The notes under the pieces are model-generated. The model worked only from the letters and a program-made list of their open reading frames with translations, was not told the origin of the DNA and searched no databases. From Opitutia bacterium ISCC 52 (GTDB lineage: Bacteria > Verrucomicrobiota > Verrucomicrobiia > Opitutales > UBA2995), in NCBI GenBank assembly GCA_014529675.2, contig CP076040.1, positions 1,426,001 through 1,490,000 on the forward strand: DNA of 64,000 nucleotides, written 5' to 3'. Both the position numbers and the translations under genes were made by a program. Below, piece by piece: positions 36,319 to 46,831 of the stretch. Each line of letters opens with the position of its first letter. Position 1 is the stretch's first letter.

Positions 36319-36729
36319 ATGCAAACTCCAAATATAGCTACTTTTGATTCTTCCTTGCCCGATGACTCGGTTGAAGAAGAGGGAGAGATCGCAAAACCCA
36401 ATGGGTCTGTGCTCGGTGAGCTTATTGCCGCTGAACTTCGTGAAAGTGGATGGAGTATATCAGTCGTCGAGCAACGCGGTAATACCGGGTGGTCATTCTG
36501 GGGGAAGCACAAAGGAATTAAGTTTTGGTGTCTACTCGGGTATACGGATCCATGGATTATGATTGCTGTGGATCGTCGTTTTTTCCTTCGCCGTTGGATC
36601 GGAGGAAGTAGCGCATTCCTGACCTTACTTCACGAGATGAACCAAGTGCTGCAAGGTATTGAGGAGATCTCCAAGCTCGTTTGGCTTACTGAATCGGAAT
36701 ATGAAGCGGCCAGAGCATCTCCAGTTTAA
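36319..36729 (+). CDS. Hypothetical protein, 136 residues
   Basis: No family recognised. The first 30 residues are acidic and probably disordered (DDSVEEEGEIAKPNGS). The rest alternates helices and strands with many tryptophans (SGWSISVVEQRGNTGWSFWG, KFWCLLGYTDPWIMIAVD), followed by an amphipathic helix (LLHEMNQVLQGIEEI). No signal peptide or membrane segment is clear. Standard codon use and a clean frame support a real gene. It is monocistronic between two REP-like elements. Confidence 0.65.
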   Translation: MQTPNIATFDSSLPDDSVEEEGEIAKPNGSVLGELIAAELRESGWSISVVEQRGNTGWSFWGKHKGIKFWCLLGYTDPWIMIAVDRRFFLRRWIGGSSAFLTLLHEMNQVLQGIEEISKLVWLTESEYEAARASPV

Positions 36730-36830
36730 ATAGACACATTGGTGAGAGCAGACCGCGAAGCAGTGGAAGGCTCTGGGGAAGATTCCCAAGCCGAGAGCTT
36801 TTAAGATTTTCATTTTCTCTATCCTTTCTA

Positions 36831-36857
36831 GAGTCTCGGCTTAGCCGAGATTCCTAC
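36831..36857. repeat. Palindrome GAGTCTCGGCTTAGCCGAGATTCCTAC
   Basis: A perfect stem TCTCGGCT/AGCCGAGA with TTCCTAC at one end, like a solitary REP unit of a fourth sequence type. It lies just upstream of the broken sulfatase at 36907 and could also act as a terminator for the plus strand, though no T run follows. Confidence 0.5.
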
Positions 36858-36906
36858 TCGCATTTAATCTACCCTAAGAAAATTCACCGAATTCACTCGG
36901 TTCCCT

Positions 36907-38446
36907 ATGGAAGGCCTTTTTATTACTTGGTGCCCTCAGCTCTGCGCTCGTTGCTTCTCAGCCGAACGTCCTTTTTATCTCCATCGATGATTTGAACGAT
37001 TGGGTAGGTGGCTTGGACGGCCATCCGCAGGCTATCACACCGAATATGGACAAGCTCTTCGAGCAAGGCCTTTTGTTCAGCAATGCCCATTGTTCTCAGG
37101 CCGTTTGTACGGCTTCTCGTAACTCGCTGCTGAGCGGGCTCCATCCATCCTCGTCCGGTTGGTATGGATCAACCTCGGCGATGCGAAGGTCCTTCGACGA
37201 CGTCATGGGCGACCACAAGATGCTGCCTCAACATTTTAAGGATGCCGGTTATAAAACAATGGCGATTGGAAAGATCTTTCACAGTGGAGTCTCTGATTAC
37301 AAAGACCGCACCGATGACTTTTGGGATGAGTATGCGTCCGATTACAAAGTACCCAAAGAGCTAAAGAAACGAGGAGACGGTTACGGCGGGACGAAGTTTT
37401 ATCCATTCCCGAAAGAGGGGAGCCAGATCGTAAATCACTACGGTGAAGCATTCGCTGATGGTCATTCGCTTTGTTATGGAGCTCTCGAACGCGACGACAT
37501 GCCCGATGGTAAGATGTTTGATGAACTCATATCGGATTGGGCGGTCGACAAGCTCTCTGAAGATCACGAAAAGCCATTCTTTTTGGCGGTAGGCTTTGTA
37601 CGCCCCCACGTTCCTTACACGGCACCCAAAGAATTCTTCGATTTGTATGATTTGGATAACATCCAAGTGCCATCTTTTCCGAATAACGAAATGGCGGACA
37701 TACCCATCATGGGGAAATCGGTGGCCTACGGAACGATCAAGACGGGTGATTACTATGCGGTTGTTAATTTGAGTGATAGCTACTGGAGGGAACTGGTTTA
37801 TGGATACTTAGCCTGTGTCTCCTTCGTCGATCACGAGCTTGGGAAGGTGTTAAAAGCGCTGGAGGACAGTCGCTACGCCGACAACACGATTGTGGTACTC
37901 TGGTCGGATCACGGTCAGCACTTGGATGAAAAAAAACACTGGCGCAAACAAGCCCTGTGGGAGGAGTCGACGAAAATACCGTTCTTTATAAAAGCTCCCG
38001 GGGTAAGGGATGCCAAAGTGATGACCAATCAAGCGGTCAGCCTGCTGGATATTTATCCCACTTTAGTTGACTTGTGCGGACTGCCTGCGGCACCGAAACT
38101 GGAAGGCAACAGTCTACGTCCTTTACTTGAGAATCTAAATGCCTCCTGGGATAAACCTGTTCTCAGTACCTGGTATTACGGAAATCACTCCGTGCGCAGC
38201 AATGATTGGCGCTACATTCGTTAACGCGATGGAGGGGAAGAGCTCTACAATCACCAAACCGATCCAGGTGAGCATGATAATCTGGCTAAAAACCCGAAGT
38301 ATGCGTCAGTCATTGAGGCTCACAGAAGTTGGTTGCCTAAGAAAGACGAGTTACCCGCTGGAACCACCGAATGGAAACCAGACAAATTGGATAGGCGGGT
38401 AGCAACTTGGCAGGAAAACAATTCCGTACCTGAGTGGTTGCGGTAA
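36907..38446 (+). pseudogene. Iduronate-2-sulfatase-like sulfatase with 5' frameshift and in-frame TAA
   Basis: The mature part reads VLFISIDDLND, CTASR (formylglycine motif), GKIFHSG, SDHGQHL and RNSLLSG, all typical of the iduronate-2-sulfatase branch. Two defects are visible. The only ATG before the signal peptide (36907) is followed by one extra G; removing it would give KAFLLLGALSSALVAS-QPN, a good signal peptide. Near the end, TAA at 38222-38224 interrupts RYIR-x-RDGGEELYN, where relatives have Tyr; the frame then runs 73 more codons to TAA 38444-38446 (LAKNPKYA, WLPKKDELPAG). Starting at the TTG at 36992 would skip the metal-binding aspartates, so this gene is most likely dead or misread. 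Confidence 0.85.
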
Positions 38447-38488
38447 GAAAATCAGTCTGAAGTGGATTTGAATGTCGTTGATATTCTA

Positions 38489-38556
38489 TTCGGCAGCAAG
38501 CCACCTCCTGTATTAAAATTTACGATACGAAGTGTAGGAGGTAGCTTGCTGCCGAA
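38489..38556. repeat. REP-like inverted pair, family A
   Basis: TTCGGCAGCAAGCCACCTCC at the left and GTAGGAGGTAGCTTGCTGCC plus GAA at the right enclose about 20 bases. It is nearly identical to the elements at 40566-40634 and 49899-49966. Located between the broken sulfatase and the broken aldo/keto reductase. Confidence 0.8.
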
Positions 38557-38602
38557 TTGGAATTCCCGGATAGTAATCATCTAATACAAACAACTTACAT
38601 TT

Positions 38603-39571
38603 ATGGAGCGCATAACACTAGGAGACAGCGGCTTGTCCGTTTCACCCATTTCATTTGGGACCTGGCAATTGAGCCCGCGGTTCTGGGGGGAGCAATCGAA
38701 AGACGATGCCATTTCGGCCATGAAGCTGGCTTTCGATAATGGTATTAATTTTATCGATACAGCGGAAGCCTATGGTGACGGGTACGCGGAGACGGTGGTA
38801 GGAGAAACCATCAAGGAGCTGCCCCGTGATGAGTTGGCCGTAGCGACGAAAGTTTTTAATCATTTTAATTCAGACGGATCCCGTTATCCTGACCTGTCTG
38901 CTGAGCATATTGCGAAGCGCTGTGAGTTATCCTTGAAGCGGATGGGAGTCGATACCATCGACCTTTACTTTCTGCATCTCTACGACCCACTAACTCCCTA
39001 TGCTGAAATTGCGGGCGCCCTCGAGAAATTAAAAGAGCAGGGGAAGGTTCGGGCGTTTGGTCTAAGTAATCATTCCGTTGAACAATGTCGCGGACAACGT
39101 CGGTTTGCTCCCTATACCGTGGTTCAGCCTCCTTACAGTCTGATCGATCCAGAGGGAGAAACGGATATGCTTCCCTACTGTCAGTCATAAAATATAGGGG
39201 TTATGATTTATTCACCGATGCACAAAGGATTGCTCACTGGTAAATATACCGGAAATGAAACCTTCTCCGACTTTCGATCTAATCATCCCGATTTTCAAGG
39301 CGAACGATTTCAAGAGTTGTGCGCCAAGGTCAGGAGTTTGAAGCTGATTGCGGATAAGTATGATCTGAGCATCTACCAATTAGTTCTAGCTACCACCCTT
39401 ATGCACCCTGCCATTCAGGTGGCCATCTGCGTAATCAAAACACCAGACCAGATTGAAGAAGCGTTTGGAGTGGCCGGTAAAGTGCTATCGCGCGAAGATT
39501 ACTTCGCCGTTCGCAATACAGTGGGTCCAGGTAGTCCCAAGCCCAAGGATGCCAGTGGTACCCGGGAATAA
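38603..39571 (+). pseudogene. Aldo/keto reductase interrupted by in-frame TAA
   Basis: An NADPH-dependent AKR of about 322 residues. The catalytic Asp52 and Tyr57 (IDTAEAYGDG), Lys83 (VATKV) and the LYFLHLYDP histidine are present, as is the FGLSNHSVEQ block. A TAA at 39188-39190 (codon 196) interrupts LPYCQS-x-NIGVMIYSPMHKGLLTGKY, a stretch that is continuous in relatives, usually with Glu or a similar residue there. The frame continues 126 codons to a TAA at 39571 with normal cofactor-binding sequence (LVLATTLMHPAIQVAICVIKTPDQIEE). The short product lacks the cofactor-binding C-terminus. Confidence 0.88.
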
Positions 39572-39577
39572 GCGTTC

Positions 39578-39742
39578 CTAAACCCTATCATGCCTCTCTG
39601 TCACGGGTGTGTCAGGAGCGTCTGGCAGTTGAGATTTTGAAAGACCGGCTTCTTCTCGCTCGATGAGCGCATTGATATCCGGGTGGGGATATAAGGTGAG
39701 TGCTATGGTCTGCATCAGGCCGCCTGTATCGACGCTCGGACA
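39578..39742 (-). pseudogene. C-terminal remnant of an unidentified protein
   Basis: A minus-strand frame of 54 codons with convincing protein texture (VDTGGLMQTIALTLYPHPD, NALIEREEAGL, then a Pro/Asp-rich tail to RHDRV) closes at TAG 39578-39580, seven bases from the facing AKR stop. A TAA at 39743-39745 closes it upstream and no start is near. It may be the end of a decayed gene; the family is not recognised. The 169 bases from here to the YceI start hold no other feature. Confidence 0.35.
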
Positions 39743-39911
39743 TTAGAAGTACTGGATGTTTATGGGAGATGGAGGCAGTCGATTATCGTTTGTTAGACAA
39801 CCTGCTTAGGTGATGACGAATATATGAATCATTTAAGACTGATGCAATTGATCGAATATTCTCGTTCATGATGGATCTTGATCATCTGATAGTAACTATC
39901 AATCACATCTT

Positions 39912-40529
39912 ATGAAATCATCTTCCCGTAATCTACTCTTACTTTCTTTAACCGCTTGCTCTCTCGTTGTTACCGGATGTTCTAACCCTGCTGACAAAAC
40001 GGAGTCGGCCACCGTCTCTGAAGCGGTTGAAGCTGTTAAGGCCGTTGCAGAGGCCAAAACCTACTCCATCAGTGCTGATTCTACGATTGGTTTTGTTGGA
40101 TCAAAAGTATCTGGCAGTCATGACGGCGGTTTCAAAAGCTTTGATGGCACCCTTGCTGTAGCAGACGGCAAGATTGTCGCGCCGAGTGCAGTGACTATTC
40201 AGATGGATTCGCTGTGGTCTGACAGTGATCGCCTAACAGGCCATCTGAAGAACGAAGACTTCTTTGAAGTAGAGACTTTCCCAACCGCGATGTTTGCTAT
40301 CACCTCTATGAATGGATCTGAAATGACAGGTAACCTTACATTACACGGGGTTACCAAAAGCATATCCTTTACGCCTGAAGTAATCATCTCGGATTCAGAA
40401 GTAACTTTAAAGGCCGAGTTTGACATCATGCGCTTCGACTGGGGTATCGTTTACAAAGGTAAGGCAGATAACCTGATCCGCGACGAAGTCGTCATCAAGC
40501 TTGGCGTAAAAGCAACAGCAGATAGCTGA
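39912..40529 (+). CDS. YceI-family lipoprotein
   Basis: 205 residues with a lipobox VTGC (Cys23) after a signal peptide. The YceI lipocalin-like domain starts after an Ala/Glu/Lys-rich linker (TYSISADSTIGFVGSKVSG) and shows GGFKSFDGTLAV, the conserved DRLTGHLKNEDFFEVETFPTA and GNLTLHGVTKSISF, closing with DNLIRDEVVIKL. YceI proteins bind isoprenoid or other hydrophobic ligands in the envelope; the role here is unknown. It converges on the cupredoxin fusion gene with a REP-like pair between. Confidence 0.9.
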   Translation: MKSSSRNLLLLSLTACSLVVTGCSNPADKTESATVSEAVEAVKAVAEAKTYSISADSTIGFVGSKVSGSHDGGFKSFDGTLAVADGKIVAPSAVTIQMDSLWSDSDRLTGHLKNEDFFEVETFPTAMFAITSMNGSEMTGNLTLHGVTKSISFTPEVIISDSEVTLKAEFDIMRFDWGIVYKGKADNLIRDEVVIKLGVKATADS

Positions 40530-40565
40530 GTTATAATATCTTCGGTTAAACCTTCAGAGATTTTT

Positions 40566-40634
40566 TTCGGCAGCAAGCCACTTCCTATGAAAGGCGTGTC
40601 GAAAGCTCAAATGTAAGAGGTGGCTTGCTGCCGA
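40566..40634. repeat. REP-like inverted pair, family A
   Basis: TTCGGCAGCAAGCCACTTCC and GAGGTGGCTTGCTGCCGA flank about 30 bases between two convergent genes (YceI and the cupredoxin fusion). Same family as 38489-38556 and 49899-49966. It could form a long hairpin that ends both transcripts. Confidence 0.8.
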
Positions 40635-40645
40635 TTTCTAATCCT

Positions 40646-43521
40646 TTAAGGTTCCACATAAATCCGCCCCTGCATCATGGTAAAGTGGCCTGAATAGGTA
40701 CAGATGTAGGGATAAACTCCAGCTTGGTCCGGAGTAAATTCTATGACGACCGTATCTCCAGGATAGGCCAAATTAGAGGCTGCAAGGATGCGGTCCTGCT
40801 CTTGGCTGGAATAGGCTTTGGGATTTAAGTTCTGGGGAATGAAGTCATCCGCCATGGCGGAAAGGGCGGCAATGCCAACGGGTTGGATGTCGGCTTCGTT
40901 TTTCACGATCACCATATTGTGAGACATCTCACTGGCATTCTTGTAGCGTATAACTAAGCGTTCACCTGCTTTCATCCGAATCTCAGTCACATCGTAGCTT
41001 AAGTTGATGCCGCTCGAACTCATGCTCGCGACTTTAGCTCCCGTAAGGTCTGTTGTTTCGACTTTGGGTGTCGTTGCCGCAGATTCAGCAGTTGCGCTTG
41101 CGACTACGGAAGAAAGATGAGCGCTGTGAGAGCTTGCCGGTTGGGTCGCTTGATCGCCTGCCACTCGGTGGATGGTCTTATGGATGAATTGTTTCACTTC
41201 TGAGCCGTCTGCTGCTTTGAGCGTGTAATCGATCGCCATAACAAGCCCCATCGGCGTGTTGATTATGTCTGGTAGACCAGGCAACAATCCCAGGCTCGTT
41301 TGGACCAGGTCCTGACGAAGGCTTGGGATATGGAATGTTACGGTCTTTAGATCCTTGGAAAGCTGTATGGATTCAATGGTGACAGGGTCATGCGATGGTT
41401 TTCCTACTTGGTCAGCTGAGAATACTTTACCGCGCGTCCCGTACTGACTCGACCAGGGGTAGGTCCACTGATTGAGCGAATAATTGCTGGTATCCGTGGC
41501 AGACGCCTCATCGAATGGTTCGGCGAACTGAAGTTTTAACCCACCTTTCTGAGTGTCGATGGCGACCGGCATGTGCAGCGGCTTCCCCTTATAACGAATA
41601 CGATTGAAGGTGCCCCAACCGCCACCATGACTGACTGATTGCCAGCTGGTTAACCCTGCTACATAAAGATGCCCGTCAGTGTGAAAGCGACCATGAATGG
41701 TGCCAGACTGGAATTTTAGCGGGAGGGTAAAATGGGATCCTTGCCACTGATCTTCGACCTCTTCATTCAGGACCATGGACAGAGTGCCCCGTCCATAGGA
41801 AGTTACTAGCAGGTTACCATGCAGTTCTTCAGGCCAGGAGGAGCTAGTTATGAAAATCGGCGCTGACGTTGAGTTGTCCTTAAAGTGCGGCACCCAGGCT
41901 ATGGGTTTTTCAAAATTGGTGGGTGTGGGTGTTTGGTGGGCAGATGGAATGAAACCGTGGAAGCCACCTTCGCGAATCCGGTGTACTTTGCTGGTGTGTA
42001 CCCAGTTTCCTTCGTTGTCACTATAAACGATTTCATCATCCGGGCCAATGGAAAGGCCGTTGGGGTTGCGCAAGCCGCTAGCGATGATATCCAGGCGACT
42101 ACCATCCGGAGGCAGGCGAAATAAAACGCCATGGTGCGGGGTGACCTCTGCATTCACTCCGTTCCGGAAGGGTGGCCAGGGAGTGGCTTTGGCGAAGTAA
42201 AAGTTCCCTTTCGAATCAGTGTCCAGATTCATGGTGAAGGTGTGGAAGTTGGTCGCAGCCATCACCTGGTTGTTGAAGTTTTCGTAGAAGTCAGCTTCGC
42301 CATCTCCATTACTATCATTTAGGATGGTGATTTGATCTCGGCCAGTAACATAGATTCTATCATCGACCACCTTCACCCCGTGCGGTTGGTTAAGACCGGT
42401 CGCATAGCGCTTCCACTTAAGTGTATCGGTATCACCTTGCAAACCATCGACAATCCACACCTCACCACTGAAGCAACTCAGGACGGCACGACCATCTGAA
42501 AGAAAATCGACACCCGAAAAGCGAAGGAATGAATTCCAGGGATTGTCAATGGGTAAGGTGAGTTCATCAGAAACGAAGGGCCCTTCGTCAGTCCCTGGTT
42601 TGATTTTGGTTTCGAGGATTTCCCATTGTGCATTTCCTGGCTTCTTGAGTTCGCTTAAGGTAGGGACCGCTTTGTTGCGGGAGATAAAAGTTCCCATGTA
42701 GCCAACTTTATTTCCAAATTGAACGGGACCCATGGCGAGTTCTATACGGGATGGCTTGTCTGAGGTAGGTAGGTCGAGAATGAGGTGGCGATTGTCTATT
42801 CTCCATCGGGCGTTTTTCAGAGGACCACGATATCCAATCAGACGGGTTTGTTTACCGGTACGAATGTCGATGATTCCATGGTGCTCGGATAGTTTATGTC
42901 TGGCGAGTGTCGTGTTTGAACCATCCGGCACTTGAATTATCTGGAGCGATTGCCGTTCTTTGAGTGGCCTCAGATTCAAGGTTCGTGTGAAAATCGCACG
43001 ATCCTCAAAACGTTTATATCCCGGAGATTCCAGGACTTCTGTTTCACCAATCGTGTAGGCAAAGACCACCTGGTCATTTTGCAGATACATACCTTTGTAT
43101 GCTCCTTGGCTTTTCGGAATGGGGCCATATTTCCAGGGACGAGGATCGGAAAAATTGCCATCCTTGGACCAACCTGGACGTTGTGCGGTCATGAAATGCA
43201 TATAACCATCCGGGCTTGGCCATTTCTCATAGCCATCTCTGGCCGGATACCATTTGAGAAAGCCTCCCGTCCAAGCTGAAGCAACTCTCAATAGATCCGT
43301 ATCGAAAACCATCACTGCCCCCTCATCTTTGCCCACTCTAACTGCGATACCTTTGTAGACGAAAATACTCCGAATGGACATAGGATCAGTCGAAATAGTC
43401 GAAGAGACAAAGGGGCCATGCTCCATCTCGTTGAGAGGGCTGGGCGGACTTTGAGCTTGGGCCTGGCTAAGTAGCAGAAGCCCTAGGAGAATAGAAAAGA
43501 TCTAAAATTTGTGTGGGGCAT
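40646..43521 (-). CDS. DUF6797-like propeller dehydrogenase protein fused to a C-terminal blue-copper domain
   Basis: The clear frame is 926 residues from ATG 43426. Residues 1-320 form a DUF6797-like domain (KWYPARDGYEKW, DPRPWKYGPIPKSQGAYKGMYL). Residues 330-700 form a PQQ/membrane-dehydrogenase-like propeller (NQPHGVKVVDDRIYVTG, GLRNPNGLSIGPD, IRYKGKPL). The last 110 residues are a cupredoxin with azurin-like ligands: His in SHNMVIV, Cys909-x4-His914-x3-Met918. The copper domain implies export, and a signal-like IFSILLGLLLLSQAQA is in frame upstream of ATG 43426, but a TAG precedes it and no start codon follows. An ATG at 43519-43521 in another frame (MPHTNFR) suggests a one-base indel near 43500. 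Probably an electron-transferring sugar or alcohol oxidase partner. Confidence 0.75.
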
Positions 43522-43586
43522 GGAGACGTGCCATAAACTAGTGTTTATCCATACATACTTATGAGGCAACAAAATCCTCCGATAGC

Positions 43587-45515
43587 TTACTTAAGGGCCT
43601 GTTTATATAAGTAAAGCGCTACGGCAATGAGTAAGGAAAAGCCTATCCATGGCCCCATCGTACACAGTGTCTCGGCACACCAAGAGGTTAGGCCGTTGTA
43701 AGTATCACCCAGTGACACCCATTGCTGAGCGGCCACGATAAGGCCCGCTACCATAATGCCCATGAGAGCCTCACCGGTTATTAGTCCACTGGCGACCATT
43801 ATACCTTTGTCTGACTCTTCATTCGAGGCAGGCCTTTTACGTTTTACAAAGTAACTAAGGAGACCGCCGGCAAAGATAGGGACGGCGAGTTCGATGGGTA
43901 AGTAGATACCGACAGCAACTGCCAGGACCGGTGCTCTGATATTCGCTTTTTTGGCTTCGAGAATTTTATCGATGATGATGATGACCACCGCAATGGCGGC
44001 TCCCAGGCCCACGAGTCCCCAGGGTAGTCCAGCCGAGTTCGTGTCGAGTATGCCTTTAGTCACCGAAGCCATCAGGCTGGCCTGAGGTGCACTAAGTTCA
44101 GGAGATCCAATGGTGTAAGCCTGGTGAAGCAAAGTTAGGACAATGGGAATAGAGGCGGCACCGATAATGACCCCGATGAATTCCATAACCTGTTGCTTCC
44201 AGGGAGTCGCTTTGACCAAGTGCCCGCACTTGAGGTCCTGCAAGGTATCGCCAGCAATTGCCGCGGCGCAACAAACGACAGCACCTACAAAAATGGCAGC
44301 GGCAGGAGCCATTTCGCTTTTGCCCATCAGGAAAAGCAGGACAAAGGAGGTAAACAGAAGCGTGGCGATGGTAACTCCACTGATTGGGTTGTTTGTCGAA
44401 CCAACCAGGCCGGCCATGTAAGCAGCAACAGAGGCAAAGACAAATCCTGCAACCAGCATGATGGCGGTCATGACCAAAGCGATAATCGGTTGGTCGATCA
44501 CTCCCCAATAGTACCCAAAAAGAGGTACGGTAAGCACACCGACTCCCGCGAGCACCCAAGGCATGGGGATATCGCGTTGCTCCCGATCGATGCCGGCTTC
44601 ACTGGCACCCATTTTCTTATAAACTTCAATTCCCGATTTAATGCCATTGAGGACCGGTTTCCAAAGACTTAACAAGGCATAGACGCCACCGGTTGCCATA
44701 GCGCCGACTCCCAAGTAGCGGATCTTGGTACTCCAAAGTGTCCAGGCTGCACCGGCCGGATCGGTCGTCATCATCGAGCTTACGGTTTGATCGCCGATCA
44801 TGGTGTCCGGGTTTAATATCGCATAAAGGGGGATGCCGATTGTCCAGGAGATCATTCCGCCGATAAGAACCAGGCTTCCGATATTCAACCCCACTATATA
44901 ACCAACTCCGATCAGGGCAGGAGACAGATTGGTTCCTGCATAACCGATCCACTTGCCAGCCAGAAGTTTCGCGCCTTCCAACGCTTCGCCCCAGATGTGT
45001 AGACCAGATTGTAGGAATTTAAAGAGCGCTCCGATGGCGGCTCCGATGGCAATGATCTTGGCTCCATCGCCTCCTCTTTCTCCTTCCTTGAGAACTTCAG
45101 CAGTAGCAAGACCCTCGGGGAATTTGAGATCCGTGCTTTCAACGATAAAGGCACGCCTTAGTGGGATACAGAAAAGCACTCCGAGGAAACCACCAAGACA
45201 AGCGATGAGTGCAACCTGCCAATAATTAAAGGTATCCCAACGACCTAGCAGGATAAGTGCGGGAATCGTAAAGATGACACCCGCGGCCAATGACTCTCCT
45301 GCACTCGCCGCGGTTTGAGCCATGTTGTTCTCGTGTATATTGGTTCCTTTGTTACGACCTCGCAGCAAGGTAAGGATGCCCATCGAAATAACGGCAGCGG
45401 GAATACTGGCGCTCACTGTCATTCCGACCTTAAGGCCGAGGTAGGCATTGGCACTGGCGAGCGCTGCGGTGATAAAGATACTTATTACTATGGCGCGGAG
45501 TGTGATCTCTTTCAT
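43587..45515 (-). CDS. OPT family oligopeptide transporter
   Basis: 642 residues with about 15 hydrophobic segments. The OPT signatures are NIHENNMAQTAASAGESLAAGVIFTIPAL-type text near residue 60-90 (NENN-like NNMAQT), KFPEGLATAEVLKEG around 133 and NPISGVTIATLL near 380. OPT carriers import small peptides or metal chelates by proton symport across the inner membrane. It lies 59 bases downstream of an exported PLP enzyme gene on the same strand, which suggests the pair handles peptides or amino acids. Confidence 0.92.
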   Translation of the reverse strand: MKEITLRAIVISIFITAALASANAYLGLKVGMTVSASIPAAVISMGILTLLRGRNKGTNIHENNMAQTAASAGESLAAGVIFTIPALILLGRWDTFNYWQVALIACLGGFLGVLFCIPLRRAFIVESTDLKFPEGLATAEVLKEGERGGDGAKIIAIGAAIGALFKFLQSGLHIWGEALEGAKLLAGKWIGYAGTNLSPALIGVGYIVGLNIGSLVLIGGMISWTIGIPLYAILNPDTMIGDQTVSSMMTTDPAGAAWTLWSTKIRYLGVGAMATGGVYALLSLWKPVLNGIKSGIEVYKKMGASEAGIDREQRDIPMPWVLAGVGVLTVPLFGYYWGVIDQPIIALVMTAIMLVAGFVFASVAAYMAGLVGSTNNPISGVTIATLLFTSFVLLFLMGKSEMAPAAAIFVGAVVCCAAAIAGDTLQDLKCGHLVKATPWKQQVMEFIGVIIGAASIPIVLTLLHQAYTIGSPELSAPQASLMASVTKGILDTNSAGLPWGLVGLGAAIAVVIIIIDKILEAKKANIRAPVLAVAVGIYLPIELAVPIFAGGLLSYFVKRKRPASNEESDKGIMVASGLITGEALMGIMVAGLIVAAQQWVSLGDTYNGLTSWCAETLCTMGPWIGFSLLIAVALYLYKQALK

Positions 45516-45574
45516 CTGTGCTGAAGAGTGGACGGGCGCCTATGGGGGGTCAAACCGGAATCAGGGCCAAATAC

Positions 45575-46831
45575 CTAGGCCATGCTCTTGAGAGCATTCA
45601 CCAAAACATCCATGTCCTGAGTCGAAGTGAACAGGTTCGGGGATATGCGGCAGCCGTGAACATCGTTGCGGTTGATGGCGACGGTAAAGATCTTATGTTT
45701 CTCAATGAGAATTTCGGCCATCTCCTGTGGTTCCATGCCTTTAATACCGGCTGTGGCGATTCCGCAGGATCTATGTCTTTCAATCGGCGTGTATACTTCC
45801 ACGTGATCCATTTCCCGTGCCTGATCGGTCCAGTAATTTTGAATGAAGCGAAGACGCGCTTCTTTTCGTTCGATTCCTATCTTGTTCTGAAATTCGATTG
45901 CATTGCCTATGGCCACATCTGTATGGGCTGGGTGGGTACCGGTGTGGTTCAGTTTCAGGATGTCATCTTCGCCTGTTGGTTTTTCTGCAAAGGCCGGCCA
46001 GACGTTTAAAGCCTTCCCTTTCCTTGCGAAAAGGAAACCAGCTCCGAGAGGTGCGCTCAACCACTTGTGCAGACTGGTGCCATAGTAATCGCAATCCAGA
46101 TCCTTGATGGAGAACTGAAAATGTCCGAATGCATGCGCTCCATCAACTAGCACATCCACGCCTCGTGCATGAGCCATATCGCATACTTTCTTGATCGGTA
46201 AAATGTGACCTGTAAAATTGATGATGTGGGGGACCATCAGTAAGCGAGTTCTGGGTGTGATGGCCTTCGCATAAGCATCCACGATATCCTGGTCGGACGA
46301 TGGGTGCATGGGAATATCGATGACTTTACGAACGACCCCGTATCGCTTCTCTACCAACTCAAACATATACTGCATGGCCATGTAATCCTGGCCCGCGTAG
46401 ATCGCCTCATCTCCGAATGACCAATCAATGCCTCCGGTCACGGTATCGAGGGATTCGGTCGTGTTTCGAGTGATGATAAGTTCGTCCGGAGTGCAATCAG
46501 CCATCTCGGCCAGCTTGGCAGTTACCCGGGCTTTATTCTCCAAACGATAATTTCGCATGTAGTAGGAGCCGTGGTAATTTACTTCGCGAACATGCTTGAT
46601 GAAATGCTCCAGTGTCTCCTCCGGTTGTATGCAGTAGAACCCGCTCTCTAAATTGATATAATCGGGCTTCAGTCTGTAGGATGCTCGTATCTCACTCCAG
46701 AAGTCTTCGTCTTTGGCAAGGGATTGAGCGTTGCTGCTTTCAGCCGCTGCCAGAATGGAACCCAGACGACCCCATACCGGGGCGGAAAGACCGAGCAGTG
46801 TCAGGCTTTTGATAAACTTACGTTTGTTCAT
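45575..46831 (-). CDS. Exported class V aminotransferase-fold PLP enzyme
   Basis: 418 residues with a Tat/Sec-like signal (NKRKFIKSLTLLGLSAPVW ... LAAAES). The PLP lysine is Lys256 (SLHKWLSAP) and the cofactor aspartate is Asp230 (LVDGAHAFGHF). It resembles isopenicillin-N epimerase relatives and is a clear paralogue of the protein at 4806-6074. Most such enzymes are cytosolic, so two exported copies in one region are notable. It is the first gene of an operon with the OPT transporter. Confidence 0.88.
   Translation of the reverse strand: MNKRKFIKSLTLLGLSAPVWGRLGSILAAAESSNAQSLAKDEDFWSEIRASYRLKPDYINLESGFYCIQPEETLEHFIKHVREVNYHGSYYMRNYRLENKARVTAKLAEMADCTPDELIITRNTTESLDTVTGGIDWSFGDEAIYAGQDYMAMQYMFELVEKRYGVVRKVIDIPMHPSSDQDIVDAYAKAITPRTRLLMVPHIINFTGHILPIKKVCDMAHARGVDVLVDGAHAFGHFQFSIKDLDCDYYGTSLHKWLSAPLGAGFLFARKGKALNVWPAFAEKPTGEDDILKLNHTGTHPAHTDVAIGNAIEFQNKIGIERKEARLRFIQNYWTDQAREMDHVEVYTPIERHRSCGIATAGIKGMEPQEMAEILIEKHKIFTVAINRNDVHGCRISPNLFTSTQDMDVLVNALKSMA

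Noticed and set aside
45518-46009. 163-codon open frame on the plus strand opposite the PLP enzyme
   Set aside because: It is the reverse strand of a gene with a complete PLP active site and has no family features; a shadow frame.
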